The translations under genes and the position numbers were made by a program. DNA of 64,000 bases from positions 5,106,501-5,170,500 of the forward strand of contig NZ_JAUSYD010000001.1 in NCBI RefSeq assembly GCF_030816615.1, read 5' to 3'. The first letter of the stretch is position 1, and every line of letters begins with the position of its first letter. The notes under the pieces were generated by a model. That model was not told the DNA's origin. It searched no databases and saw only the letters and a program-made list of their open reading frames with translations. The stretch comes from Streptomyces sp. B1I3. Its GTDB lineage: Bacteria > Actinomycetota > Actinomycetes > Streptomycetales > Streptomycetaceae. This document shows, piece by piece, positions 16,217 through 24,711 of this stretch.

Positions 16217-17335
16217 TCAGGGCGTTTTCAGCAGGTCGCGGAGCCCGGCGACGTAGGTGCGGACATCGCGTTCGGCGGGCAGGTCGGTGAGCGGTCGCCG
16301 GGCGGCGGGTGCTCCGGATCCGGGCTGCCGGCAGGGACGGCAGAGACCGTCGGGGAGGGCCTCGGGGCGGCCGGGGACACCGCACTTGGCGCATTCCAGC
16401 ATGACCCGGTGGACAGGGCTGCCCGCCGCCGACGGCGTCGGCTGCCCCACGGGTACGTGCGGCGGGATCTTGTCGGCCAGGCGGCGGCGGAGGAGGCCGA
16501 CGGGCGAGTCGACCTGGGCGGGGAGACCGGCGGTGAGGGCCTGGACGAGGTAGTCGGCGCTCACCCCGCGAGCGAGCCATTCCGTGGCCCGCGCTTCCAG
16601 GACCGCGCAGTCGGCGGCGGAAAGCGCCAGGCGGGAATCCCTACGGCCGAGTTGGGCCAGTGCGAGGTACGCGGGTGAGGGCCCCTCCGTGGTGGCGGCG
16701 GGAGCAGCGGCCGGGGAGGCCGGAGCGGGGTCGGTGGCTCGCTGCTGCGGTACGGCGGCGAGGACGGGCGCGGGCGCAGGTGCGGGTACGGGTACGGGTG
16801 CGGGCGCGGGTGCGGAGGCCACGGGGACCGGCTCCGGCGCTGGAACTGGTGTGCACGCGGGTGCCGATCGTTCTGCGGGGGCCGGGTCCTTCTCCGAGGT
16901 CCGGCTCAGTGGCGGGACAGCGGTCGCGGTGGCCGGGCGCCCCACCTCGGTGGTGGCCCACCACTCGTTGTCACGGGCCGTGCGGGACCAGAAGGTGCGG
17001 GAGACCCAGCGGACTTGGCCGAGTTCGCCGACGAGGCACCGTACGCGGCGCAGATACCCGGCGGCGGCAAGCGCCTTGAGGGCTGAGCCGACTGCCTGCT
17101 GGCCGTACAGCGGGAGTTGCCTGGCCAGGCTCTTTACGTCCATGGCGGCGCCGTCGGGGAGGTGGTCGATGAACCCGGCGATGTACCGCTCCCGGGCGGG
17201 GAGCAGTGCGAAGTCGTCGGCTCGGCGCGGGTGTTGGTCCGGCATGGAGCGCTTGCCGTAACCGGCTTTGGCCATCGGGTACGGGCGCGTGGATGCGGGT
17301 GCGGGCAGGGCGGGGCTAGGGTGCTGGATAGCCAC
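16217..17335 (-). CDS. Winged-helix DNA-binding protein with Ala-Pro linker and zinc ribbon
   Basis: A 372-aa protein. Residues about 35-125 form a MarR/replication-type winged helix (FALLPARERYIAGFIDHLPDGAAM, QLPLYGQQAVGSALKALAAAGYLRRVRC). A long Ala/Pro/Val repeat linker (about 150-220) follows, then a helical region and a C-terminal zinc ribbon with CAKCG and CRPC pairs. This is a recurrent streptomycete hypothetical often annotated as a helix-turn-helix or MarR protein. GTG 17335 has AAGGA at 9 bp; MAKAGYGKR or MPDQH would be alternative starts. Target unknown. Confidence 0.75.
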   Translation of the reverse strand: MAIQHPSPALPAPASTRPYPMAKAGYGKRSMPDQHPRRADDFALLPARERYIAGFIDHLPDGAAMDVKSLARQLPLYGQQAVGSALKALAAAGYLRRVRCLVGELGQVRWVSRTFWSRTARDNEWWATTEVGRPATATAVPPLSRTSEKDPAPAERSAPACTPVPAPEPVPVASAPAPAPVPVPAPAPAPVLAAVPQQRATDPAPASPAAAPAATTEGPSPAYLALAQLGRRDSRLALSAADCAVLEARATEWLARGVSADYLVQALTAGLPAQVDSPVGLLRRRLADKIPPHVPVGQPTPSAAGSPVHRVMLECAKCGVPGRPEALPDGLCRPCRQPGSGAPAARRPLTDLPAERDVRTYVAGLRDLLKTP

Positions 17336-18164
17336 GAGATCGGGTCCTTAGCGTTGATCTTGGGGTGAGACCCCGGCCTGGTGCGACTACACCGCGTCGG
17401 GGTCGTTCGGTTCTCGCACCGTAAGCAGTGGCGACGTTGCGTCGCAAGCTGATCACAACTAGTCATACTTGCTGGCCGTGACGGGTGGGGAGGGTAGGGA
17501 GGTTTTCCCAAACCCCTTTTATTCACCCGCCGGTTGAAAGCAGCGCTCGAATCCCGGATCCCGGGCCTCGCCCCTCGAATACCGAAGCTCGAGCGCCGGT
17601 CGGGGCCTCCGCGACCACGCCCCGAAAGAGTGACTCGGTGGCCCCGAGGCCGGCCCCCGAGTCCGGCACCCGAGTTCCGAGTCCCGAGTCCCGGCCCCAG
17701 GCGTCCCGAGTCCCGAGCGTCGAGCGCCGTTCGCCCCCCCCAACCTCCGCTGAGCGTTCCGCGCCCGAGCGCCGTGGCATTCCCTGGTCCCCCGTGGCCG
17801 CGCCTCATGGCCTGGACCTCACCGGGCCGCACGACTCGACTCGATCGGTATAAGCCCCGTAATTTTCGGGTTCGAATGCCCATTTGTGAACCCTTCCGTC
17901 GAGCTTTTCAGTGAGGCTGTGCGGCAAGTTCAACTACGCAAGCGCTGGACCTGGCCTTATGTCGTTCTGTAGCCCTTGTGCGAGCGCGAACTTTTCGGTC
18001 TCAACGTCGAAAGTATTGACACCCCTACAGGGCTGATCCAGCATCAGCGGCAACCGAATGCCCCCCACCGACGTCGGCCCGGTGCAGCCCGCGACCTGTT
18101 GCAGACAGGCCTGCCGGGTCGTACCCCGCTGCCCGGCCTCCGCCGGTTCTCACGAGGAGGAAGC
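17336..18164. other. 829-bp gene-free region with degenerate CCCGAGTC repeats
   Basis: The segment nearest the HTH gene (17336-17530) has lower GC and a GCGAC-GTTGC-GTCGC hairpin, and probably contains that gene's promoter. From about 17560 to 17735 it is built of degenerate CCCGAGTC/TCCCGAGC repeats. From about 17840 GC drops again (AATTTTCGG, TTTTCAG), leading into the xylanase promoter. No coding frame looks real. Confidence 0.65.
17993..18021 (+). promoter_or_regulatory. Xylanase upstream operator and -35 hexamer
   Basis: TTTCGGTC-N6-TCGAAAGT at 17993-18014 matches the element upstream of the SGNH esterase. One base later comes TTGACA (18016-18021), a consensus -35; the -10 at the expected distance is poor. 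The position directly against the -35 suits a repressor or activator of the xylanase about 145 bp downstream. Confidence 0.55.
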
Positions 18165-18857
18165 ATGGACAAGGACGAAGCCCCCGCCCGCCCGACCAGT
18201 CGCAGAAGCTTCATCGGCGGCGTCGGATCCCTGGCGCTCGGCGCCACGGCAGGGCTGCTCCTGCCCGGCACCGCACACGCGGACACGACGATCACCACGA
18301 ACCAGACCGGCACCAACAACGGCTTCTACTACTCGTTCTGGACGGACGGCGGCGGGTCGGTCTCCATGACCCTGGGTTCCGGCGGCAACTACCGCACGTC
18401 GTGGACCAACTGCGGGAACTTCGTCTGCGGCAAGGGCTGGGCCAACGGTGGACGCAGGACGGTGCGGTACTCCGGCAGCTTCAACCCGTCCGGGAACGGC
18501 TACCTCACCCTCTACGGGTGGACCGCCAACCCGCTCGTCGAGTACTACATCGTCGACAACTGGGGCACCTACCGGCCCACGGGCACGTACAAGGGCACCG
18601 TCACCAGCGACGGCGGCACGTACGACATCTACCAGACGACGCGGTACAACGCCCCGTCCGTCGAGGGGACGAAGACGTTCAACCAGTACTGGAGCGTGCG
18701 GCAGTCGAAGAGGACCGGCGGCTCCATCACCACCGGCAACCACTTCGACGCCTGGTCCCGCGCCGGAATGCCGATGGGCAGCTTCAACTACTACATGATG
18801 CTCGCCACCGAGGGCTATCAGAGCAGTGGGAACTCCAACATCACCGTGAGCGGCTGA
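18165..18857 (+). CDS. Secreted GH11 endo-1,4-beta-xylanase
   Basis: A 230-aa single-domain xylanase exported by the Tat route: the signal has TSRRSFIGGVGSLALG and ends GTAHA. The GH11 beta-jelly roll shows the nucleophile Glu126 in NPLVEYYIVDNW, the thumb loop around YNAPSVEGTKTFNQYWSVR, and the acid/base Glu216 in MLATEGYQSSG. No carbohydrate-binding module is present, so this is a compact form. ATG 18165 has GAGGAGGAA just before it. It should cleave xylan; with the SGNH esterase it may work on acetylated xylan, given the shared upstream element. Confidence 0.96.
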   Translation: MDKDEAPARPTSRRSFIGGVGSLALGATAGLLLPGTAHADTTITTNQTGTNNGFYYSFWTDGGGSVSMTLGSGGNYRTSWTNCGNFVCGKGWANGGRRTVRYSGSFNPSGNGYLTLYGWTANPLVEYYIVDNWGTYRPTGTYKGTVTSDGGTYDIYQTTRYNAPSVEGTKTFNQYWSVRQSKRTGGSITTGNHFDAWSRAGMPMGSFNYYMMLATEGYQSSGNSNITVSG

Positions 18858-18898
18858 GCTGCGGCGTGGTCGAGCAGGTGAACGGCTGAACCTCGGCA

Positions 18899-18936
18899 AG
18901 CGATGGCGCGGCGTCCTCGGACGTCGCGCCATCGCT
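18899..18936. terminator. 18-bp hairpin downstream of the xylanase
   Basis: 18899-18916 pairs with 18919-18936 with one mismatch and a 2-nt tip, 41 bp after the xylanase stop. No T-tract follows. Confidence 0.7.
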
Positions 18937-19002
18937 CGTGGCAGGGGTGTCCGGCCCGGTCCGCCGGTCGCGTCCTGCGTGCACCGGGCTCGAATATCGC
19001 CG

Positions 19003-19032
19003 TTAACAATGATCCGCTATCACTGGTAGCAT
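19003..19032 (+). promoter_or_regulatory. Candidate promoter of the NmrA-like gene
   Basis: TTAACA (19003-19008) and TAGCAT (19027-19032) with an 18-bp spacer, in a locally AT-rich patch about 48 bp before the start codon. Confidence 0.45.
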
Positions 19033-19079
19033 CGATGGGGTCACAGCGGTTCCATCGGCAACAGCAGGGGAGAGCGGAC

Positions 19080-19943
19080 ATGATCATCGTCACCGGTGCC
19101 ACCGGCCGACTCGGTTCACAGGTCGTCCGGCAACTGATCGAGCGAGTGCCCGCCGACGCGGTCGGCGTCAGCGTCCGAGACGCCGCTCGCGCCGCCGATT
19201 TCGCCGCACGCGGCGTCCGCGTACGGCGCGGCGACTTCACGGACCCCGGCTCCCTCCCCGCCGCGTTCGAGGGGGCCACGCAGGTGCTCATCGTCTCGGC
19301 GAACGACACGGGCGGGGCGGCGGTCGCCCAGCACGCCACGGCGATCGACGCCGCCCGCGCCGCAGGAGTCGAGCGCATCCTGTACACGAGCCACCAGGGG
19401 GCCGCGGCCGACTCGCTCTTCGCGCCCATGCCCGACCACGCCGCCGCCGAGCGGTACCTCGCCGAGGTGGGCACACCGTTCACGGCGCTGCGCAACGGGT
19501 TCTACGCGAGCACGGTCCCCCTCCTCCTCGGCCTGGCCCTCGAAACCGGCGAACTCGTCGCGCCGGCCGACGGCCCCGTGTCGTGGACCGCCCACGCCAA
19601 CCTCGCCGAAGCGGCGGCGATCCTCCTCTCGGGCGAGAACCGTTACGAGGGCGCGACCCCACCGCTGACCGCACCGGACGCGCTGGACCTGGACGACGTC
19701 GCGGACATCCTCACCCGACTCACCGGACGCACCGTTCGCCGAGTGGTCGCCGACGACGACGAGTGGGTGGCCGGCCTGATCGGGAACGGCGTCCCCGAAG
19801 CCCAGGCGAACATGCTGCTCGGGATGTTCCGGGCATCCCGGAACGGCGAGTTCGATGTCACCGGACCGGCGTTGGAGAAGCTGCTCGGGCGGAGTGCCAC
19901 GCCGCTCAGCTCCGTCCTCGAAGAGGTCGTGGCCTCGCGCTGA
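19080..19943 (+). CDS. NmrA/SDR-like NAD(P)H-binding oxidoreductase
   Basis: A 287-aa atypical SDR. Its N-terminus IIVTGATGRLGSQVVRQL binds NAD(P). The body follows the QorB/NmrA layout: GDFTDPGSLPAAFEGATQVLIVS, DAARAAGVERILYTSHQGA, a FTALRNGFYA segment, and a C-terminal helical part. ATG 19080 is preceded by GGGGAGAG. Such proteins reduce quinones or azo compounds or sense NADPH. It sits next to unrelated genes and appears monocistronic. Confidence 0.88.
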   Translation: MIIVTGATGRLGSQVVRQLIERVPADAVGVSVRDAARAADFAARGVRVRRGDFTDPGSLPAAFEGATQVLIVSANDTGGAAVAQHATAIDAARAAGVERILYTSHQGAAADSLFAPMPDHAAAERYLAEVGTPFTALRNGFYASTVPLLLGLALETGELVAPADGPVSWTAHANLAEAAAILLSGENRYEGATPPLTAPDALDLDDVADILTRLTGRTVRRVVADDDEWVAGLIGNGVPEAQANMLLGMFRASRNGEFDVTGPALEKLLGRSATPLSSVLEEVVASR

Positions 19944-20099
19944 AACCGCCCTCCGGGGTGCATGGTCGCGACCGGCTCAGGCGCCGCGCTTGCTGACACG
20001 CACGCCGGGAAGCCGCGGGGGCAGCACCGGCCGGCCGGCCCATTCGGCTCAGGAACCGGCCGTCGGAAGTACCGGGCCCGGGTGCCGTCGCGCCGGGCG

Positions 20100-20495
20100 C
20101 TACGACGCGGGAACGGGTGACGTCGTCGGGCGCTGCTCCTTCAGCCGGTCCCGCAGTTCCTCGATGTCGGCCAGGAACCACGTCTGGCGCCCCCGGTTGC
20201 ATTCACGGACGAAGTCCTGGAGCGCGGAACTGGCCGCCGTGTGCTCGGAGATGTCGCCGAGGACGACGAGGCCCACCCGGTATTGGACGAACTTCTGCAC
20301 GATCTCGCCGGCGACGCGGGTCCGCAGGTGGAAGAACGCCTCGTCGAACCGCTGGACGGGGATGACCACCCATCGGGCGCCCTGGTAGGAGGCGTTGCCC
20401 ACCAGATCCAGGGCATCACTCTCGCTGCTGATCATCTCGCCTTCGGAGGCACACATCAGAACGGGCACGTCGTCGATCGTCTGCAAGGTGCTCAT
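20100..20495 (-). CDS. DUF4180 domain-containing protein
   Basis: A 131-aa soluble protein with the DUF4180 layout: N-terminal strand pair (DVPVLMCASEGEMI), SDALDLVGNASYQGARWVVIPVQRFDEAFFHLRTRVAGEIVQKFVQYRVGLVVLGDIS, then a short helical tail. The family resembles STAS-like alpha/beta proteins and its role is unknown. ATG 20495. No evident operon partners. Confidence 0.85.
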   Translation of the reverse strand: MSTLQTIDDVPVLMCASEGEMISSESDALDLVGNASYQGARWVVIPVQRFDEAFFHLRTRVAGEIVQKFVQYRVGLVVLGDISEHTAASSALQDFVRECNRGRQTWFLADIEELRDRLKEQRPTTSPVPAS

Positions 20496-20699
20496 GGAGG
20501 TCGAGGCTAGTGCCCCGCGCCATGACCGGAGCGGTTGTCGGCCAGCCGGACCTTCGTCCGGTCAGGAACGAGAAGCGTGTGAGCGACGTGGCAGGCGCAG
20601 GCCGGCCCTGACGCACGTGCCCGAAGCCCGAAGCCCGAATCACCGCCGTTTCACCGGTCCGGTGCGCACCAGGTGGCTCCAGTGAATGCGGCTCGCGCC

Positions 20700-21914
20700 T
20701 CACGGTGTGGTGGGTGCCTTGTGCACACCACCAGTCGGCGTGATGCTCCAGGAAGCACACGACCGGACGTACAGGAGGCCAGGCCTTCTCGACGTGGTGG
20801 CCGACGCCGTGAACGGTCCCTCGCCGTCGACCAGAAGGGCCCCGGGCGTGAAGTCCGGACGGAGTTCGTGGAGCGAGAAGGAGGTGCCCTCGTTCTGGGT
20901 GACGCGCAGGGGCATCCGGCCACCTGGGTGCCGGAGGACGTAGGTGCCGGTGGATCTCACTTCTTCCGTCAGGGCCGGGATGTGGTCAGCCGGATGCAGC
21001 CAGATCCGCCACCCGCGCTTGGTGGCCATCTGGAGGATCACCCGGTCACGCCCGTCCGCAGGCACGGGAACGATCGCCCGCGTCAGCACGGATCCGTGTG
21101 TGAGGATCTTCTGGGGTATTCCGCGCTCGCCCGGCGGGCTGGTCAGTTCGACCCAGGAGTCCTCGGCCCGGTCGAGGTGGACCACCAGCAGTGCGGGCTT
21201 GCGCAGGTCGGTGCGGACGAGCTGAACCCCGGTGGACCCGCGGCCCTTCCGGTGCTGCTGCACGCCCGTGTCCTGAGGCCAGGTCTCGTAGGGTGCGGAC
21301 GAAGCGGGCGAGGACGCCGGTTGCGCGGCGGCAGCAGGCGTGCGGCGGTCCGGTGTCCGCTTCCCGGCTTCCCGGGCGGACGCGGCAGCCGGCCGTCGAT
21401 CCGGCGGGCTGGGCGGGTGGGGACCGGGCTGCCGCTCCGACAGCCCACTGGCGATCGGCGGTACGCCCTCGGAGATGCGTATGGCATCGGCCGCACACAC
21501 AGCGATGGTTCGGACGGCGCCCTCGGACGGTGCCCAGCGGACTTCCTCGGTGGAGGGTCCGTGACGGGGGTCGAAGAAGCACAGTGGGCGCAGTGACGGG
21601 CGTGGACGCCCTTGCATCGCGGCGTCCACGCAGGCCAGCGCGTGACGGCCCTCGTCAAGGGAACGCAGTACATCGGCCGCGTCCCGGAGGGTGCGGTCAC
21701 CGACGAAGTTCTGTTTGGCCTGCTCGTATGCGTCCAGCGCCCGCTGGTAGTCGGTGACGAGACCCTCGTCGTCCGCATGGCCTCCCGGCGCGAAGGAATG
21801 CCCTGCAAGCGCCTCTCCGAACGCGGTGATCTCCGCATCGATCCGCGCGAGCTCGTCCTCGCGTCCACGTCCCCGGAAGAAGCCGGTGATCGCACCTACT
21901 ATTCCGTCGGTCAC
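20700..21914 (-). CDS. Uncharacterised 404-aa actinobacterial protein
   Basis: The start is GTG 21914, giving MTDGIVGAITGFFRGRGREDELARIDAEI. Residues 1-110 are a helical, charged region (FGEALAGHSF, TDYQRALDAYEQAKQNF, DAADVLRSLDEGRHALACVDAAMQGR). They are followed by a characteristic CFFDPRHGPSTEEVRW motif and an AVCAADAIR segment. A proline-rich linker (about 180-225) leads to a C-terminal beta-rich domain (TGVQLVRTDLRKPALLVVHLDR, GTYVLRHPGG). I recognise the FFDPRHGPS segment from other streptomycete hypotheticals but no function. It lies directly downstream of the HATPase gene in the same direction. Confidence 0.7.
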   Translation of the reverse strand: MTDGIVGAITGFFRGRGREDELARIDAEITAFGEALAGHSFAPGGHADDEGLVTDYQRALDAYEQAKQNFVGDRTLRDAADVLRSLDEGRHALACVDAAMQGRPRPSLRPLCFFDPRHGPSTEEVRWAPSEGAVRTIAVCAADAIRISEGVPPIASGLSERQPGPHPPSPPDRRPAAASAREAGKRTPDRRTPAAAAQPASSPASSAPYETWPQDTGVQQHRKGRGSTGVQLVRTDLRKPALLVVHLDRAEDSWVELTSPPGERGIPQKILTHGSVLTRAIVPVPADGRDRVILQMATKRGWRIWLHPADHIPALTEEVRSTGTYVLRHPGGRMPLRVTQNEGTSFSLHELRPDFTPGALLVDGEGPFTASATTSRRPGLLYVRSCASWSITPTGGVHKAPTTP

Positions 21915-21987
21915 GCAGGTGATCGTAGTCGTGCCGATCGGCTGGGGGCGGCGCCCGGACGGCGGGCCCTTGCGCCGCCCCGTGCGC

Positions 21988-22461
21988 TCAACGCCCCTGC
22001 AACGCCCCCCACTCGGGCGTTCCGGGCCCCGTGGGCATCGCGCATTCCGCCCAGACCGTCTTGCCCGGCCCGACGCGGTCGCTGACGCCCCAGCGGGCGG
22101 CGAGCGCATCGACGAGGACCAGGCCATGACCGTGGTCGTCGTCGGGGGTCGGCACGACGGGGACGGGCCGGGCGGGGTGGGTGTCGGACACCTCGATGCG
22201 GATGACGCCCCGGCGGTCGTCGTAGGTGAGGAGCAGGGCGAAGTCCCGGCCCGGTACGCGGCCGTGCAGCACGGCATTCGCGGCGAGTTCGGCGATGACG
22301 AGCGTGACCGTGTCGTGGTCGTCCGTACCGCGCGGTTGTCCCCACTCGACGAGTTGGAGCGCGGCGAGCAAGCGGGCGAGCCGCGCGCCGCGCCGGGTGG
22401 CGGAGAAGCGCTGGGCGAACGCGCGTACGGGGGCGACGGGTTGGCTGTGAGGGGCTGGCAT
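21988..22461 (-). CDS. ATP-binding anti-sigma-factor-like (HATPase) protein
   Basis: A 157-aa GHKL ATPase of the anti-sigma/serine-kinase group (RsbW/SpoIIAB-like). The N box is VIAELAANAVLHGRV, G1 is IEVSDTHPARP, and G2 is DDDHGHGLVLVDALAARWG; the C-terminal VWAECAM strand closes the fold. Streptomyces carries many such proteins next to WhiJ-type HTH genes. Here it is divergent from the XRE-DUF5753 gene, with a GTTACGTAAC palindrome between them, which points to the same regulatory cassette. Confidence 0.9.
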   Translation of the reverse strand: MPAPHSQPVAPVRAFAQRFSATRRGARLARLLAALQLVEWGQPRGTDDHDTVTLVIAELAANAVLHGRVPGRDFALLLTYDDRRGVIRIEVSDTHPARPVPVVPTPDDDHGHGLVLVDALAARWGVSDRVGPGKTVWAECAMPTGPGTPEWGALQGR

Positions 22462-22556
22462 GGGCTCAGCCTGGTGGGGGCGCGAGGCCCGGCGGCAGGC
22501 ACGGCGCCGATACAGATCGGCTTGTACTGGCTCACCCGCTGGACTGGGTGTGTCAC

Positions 22557-22566
22557 GTTACGTAAC
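22557..22566. promoter_or_regulatory. GTTACGTAAC palindrome in a divergent promoter region
   Basis: A perfect 10-bp palindrome sits between the HATPase and XRE-DUF5753 starts, 51 bp before the latter. It is a plausible autoregulatory operator for the XRE protein. Confidence 0.45.
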
Positions 22567-22617
22567 CATCGACCGGGTGGGCCCCGAGCGGGCCCGGCAC
22601 AGGGAGAGGGCTGCGCA

Positions 22618-23481
22618 ATGGCTATGGACAACCATGGTGGCAAGGGTGGGGGAGGCGGAAACTGTGGTGAGCCGGAGCTGTCAGACAGCCTCAAGACCTT
22701 CGGGGCCGTACTCAAGGCGCTGAGGGACGAAGCCCGTCTGACCCAGGAGCAGTTCGCACCCTTGGTGCAGTACTCGGTGGCGTACATCGCCAAGATCGAG
22801 CAGGGCAAACGGTTCCCGCCGAGGGACTTGCTGGACCGCTCTGAGGAGGTGCTGGGGACGACGGCGGCGCGGGTCCTGGTGGCGGCGGCAAGGAGCCTGA
22901 CGCGGAAAGGGGGGCTGGCGTCGTGGTTCCTGCAGTGGGCGGCCATCGAGGAGGAGGCGATCACGCTGTACGCGTACGAGTGCCGGGTCGTCCCGGGCTT
23001 GTTGCAGCCGGAGTCGTACATCAGGGCGGTGTTCAGCAGCCGCTTGCCGCCCTTGACGGATGACCAACTCGAAACGCAGGTGGCTGCACGGCTGGAACGA
23101 CAGCGCCTGTTCACGGACAAAGGGAACACCGCATTCGGCTTCATCGTCGAGCAGGCACTGATCCAGCGGGACACCGGGGGACCAGATGTGACGCGCTCCC
23201 TCATCGACTACATGTTGAGGATGGGAAGCCTGCGCAACGTAGAGATCCAGCTCATGCCATTGCGGCAGACAGCACACGCGGGGCTGGACGGCTCTATGTA
23301 CCTGGCGGAGACTCCTGACCACCAATGGGTCGGGTACACCGAGGGCCATGACACAAGCGCTCTCGCCACGAATGGAAAACAGGTCAGTTCGATGCTCCAG
23401 CGCTATGGCAGGATGCGTTCGCAGGCCCTCAGCCCGGAGGCGTCCGTCCGCCTGCTTGAGCAACTGCGAGGAGCGCAATGA
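22618..23481 (+). CDS. XRE-family regulator with DUF5753 (WhiJ-like)
   Basis: A 287-aa regulator. After a glycine-rich start, the helix-turn-helix spans about 27-80 (FGAVLKALRDEARLTQEQFAPLVQYSVAYIAKIEQGKRFPP). The C-terminal DUF5753 domain occupies about 110-280 (YECRVVPGLLQPESYIRAVF, ARLERQRLF, FIVEQALIQR, IQLMPLRQTAHAGLDGSMYLAE). This is the architecture of WhiJ paralogues in Streptomyces developmental control. Its stop overlaps the start of the DUF397 gene by 4 bp (ATGA), so the two are translated together. Confidence 0.93.
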   Translation: MAMDNHGGKGGGGGNCGEPELSDSLKTFGAVLKALRDEARLTQEQFAPLVQYSVAYIAKIEQGKRFPPRDLLDRSEEVLGTTAARVLVAAARSLTRKGGLASWFLQWAAIEEEAITLYAYECRVVPGLLQPESYIRAVFSSRLPPLTDDQLETQVAARLERQRLFTDKGNTAFGFIVEQALIQRDTGGPDVTRSLIDYMLRMGSLRNVEIQLMPLRQTAHAGLDGSMYLAETPDHQWVGYTEGHDTSALATNGKQVSSMLQRYGRMRSQALSPEASVRLLEQLRGAQ

Positions 23482-23669
23482 CCACTCCTGAACCCGTCTG
23501 GTCCAAAAGTAGTTACAGCGGTACCGGCGGTGACAACTGCGTCGAGGTCGCCGTACGTCCCGAGGCCGTACTGGTCCGGGACTCGAAGGACACGCAGAGG
23601 CACGCGCTGACCATCTCGGCACGCGCATGGGCTGCGTTTACGGTGCTGGCTGCTGACTCACGCGTCTGA
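23478..23669 (+). CDS. DUF397 small protein
   Basis: A 63-aa protein with the canonical DUF397 pattern: VWSKSSYSGTGGDNCVEVAV, VLVRDSKD, and a C-terminal ISARAWAAFTVLA. DUF397 proteins act with the cognate XRE-DUF5753 protein, probably as antagonists or co-factors, as in the WhiJ and AbaA loci. It is translationally coupled to that gene, and its last 12 bp overlap the 3' end of the convergent kinase gene. Confidence 0.93.
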   Translation: MTTPEPVWSKSSYSGTGGDNCVEVAVRPEAVLVRDSKDTQRHALTISARAWAAFTVLAADSRV

Positions 23670-24668
23670 ACGGCCCGTTGGGGCAGGGGCTTTCTTGTTG
23701 TCCCCCAGACGGTGTCCCCTGGACCGTGCACGTGTCTGGACGGGCTCCGTGAGCAATTCCGCCAAGGCGTCGGCGAACTCGACGATCCAGTGCAACCGTG
23801 GCCCACTGCGGGCGATACGGAATCCGTGGCGGCGGCCCCAGAACGCGGCCTGAACGGCATGGAACTGTGCCCAACGCCGCACGCGCTCGCGATCGACCTC
23901 CGCGGCCTCGGCGAAGACGTCCAGGCTCCGGTGTACGGCCGTGCGCAGGTCGTCGGCCTCGAGGAGCGTCAGCGCCCGTGACTTGAGCAGCGTGCCACCG
24001 TCGTAAGCGGGGTCGCCCACGTACCCCTTGGGATCGACGGCCAGCCACGGTTCCCGGTCGGCACGCAGGATGTTCCTGGGATGAAGATCTCCGTGAATGA
24101 GCAGGTCCGGCTGGGTGCTACCCAGCTCGCGGGCGGTCGCCGTGGCGGCGTCCACGACGTGACGCGGCAGGGCGTGCGTCAGTTCCCCGGCGTCCATGCG
24201 TAGCTGTTCCACCCAGGCGTCGGTCAGTTCCCACAGCCGGGGAAGACCCGGCGGGGCGGGGACGGCCAGCCGTCGATTGATCCGCCCTGCCACCATGAGC
24301 AGCTCATCGCCGTCTTCGACCTCCGCCAGGGTCGATGTCCGGACCCGCTCCAGCAACATCGCGAAGTGTTCGTCGGCACGCTCATGCAGCAGAACAGCTC
24401 CGCGACCGCCCCAAGCCGCGAACGCGTCCGGCTCATGGACGTTGGCGGGATGCGGGAACGACACCTTCAGCACAGCGGCCCCCTCGGCCCGCCGGCGCAC
24501 AGGGACGACGACCCCGATACCGCCATGCATGACCGCGCCGTCCGGCACGCACTCCCAGTGCTCCAGCAGTTCTTGGACGATCCCGGGCAATGCGGCGAGC
24601 CATGCCGCTCCGGATTCACCTTCACGCTCGATGGTGCTGCGCGTGAACTCCGCCGGTACGTCGATCAT
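23658..24668 (-). CDS. Aminoglycoside/hydroxyurea phosphotransferase-family kinase (APH(6)-like)
   Basis: A 336-aa kinase-fold protein of the streptomycin-6-kinase/hydroxyurea-kinase family. It shows AVLKVSFPHP (ATP lysine region), AVLLHERA, the Brenner motif LIHGDLHPRNIL (catalytic Asp194, Asn199) and AVDPKGYVGDPAYDGG (metal Asp212). It may inactivate an aminoglycoside or phosphorylate a related metabolite; resistance function is unproven, and many such genes in Streptomyces are not resistance determinants. The basic C-terminal tail (RARSRGHRLGDNKKAP) is probably unstructured. Confidence 0.88.
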   Translation of the reverse strand: MIDVPAEFTRSTIEREGESGAAWLAALPGIVQELLEHWECVPDGAVMHGGIGVVVPVRRRAEGAAVLKVSFPHPANVHEPDAFAAWGGRGAVLLHERADEHFAMLLERVRTSTLAEVEDGDELLMVAGRINRRLAVPAPPGLPRLWELTDAWVEQLRMDAGELTHALPRHVVDAATATARELGSTQPDLLIHGDLHPRNILRADREPWLAVDPKGYVGDPAYDGGTLLKSRALTLLEADDLRTAVHRSLDVFAEAAEVDRERVRRWAQFHAVQAAFWGRRHGFRIARSGPRLHWIVEFADALAELLTEPVQTRARSRGHRLGDNKKAPAPTGRSDA

Positions 24669-24711
24669 TCGGGCACCATACGCGTCGTCGTGTTGTCATC
24701 ACAGGCGCTGT

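Noticed and set aside
17867..17882. Possible tRNA T-arm (GGTTCGAATGCC)
   Set aside because: No matching acceptor, D or anticodon arms around it on either strand.
17976..18164. 63-codon N-terminal extension of the xylanase
   Set aside because: It lacks signal-peptide character and overlaps the operator and -35. ATG 18165 has a strong ribosome site and starts a proper Tat signal.
23658..24668. Calling the APH-like gene an aminoglycoside resistance determinant
   Set aside because: Family motifs are intact, but there is no biosynthetic cluster or other resistance context; many such kinases have unrelated substrates.
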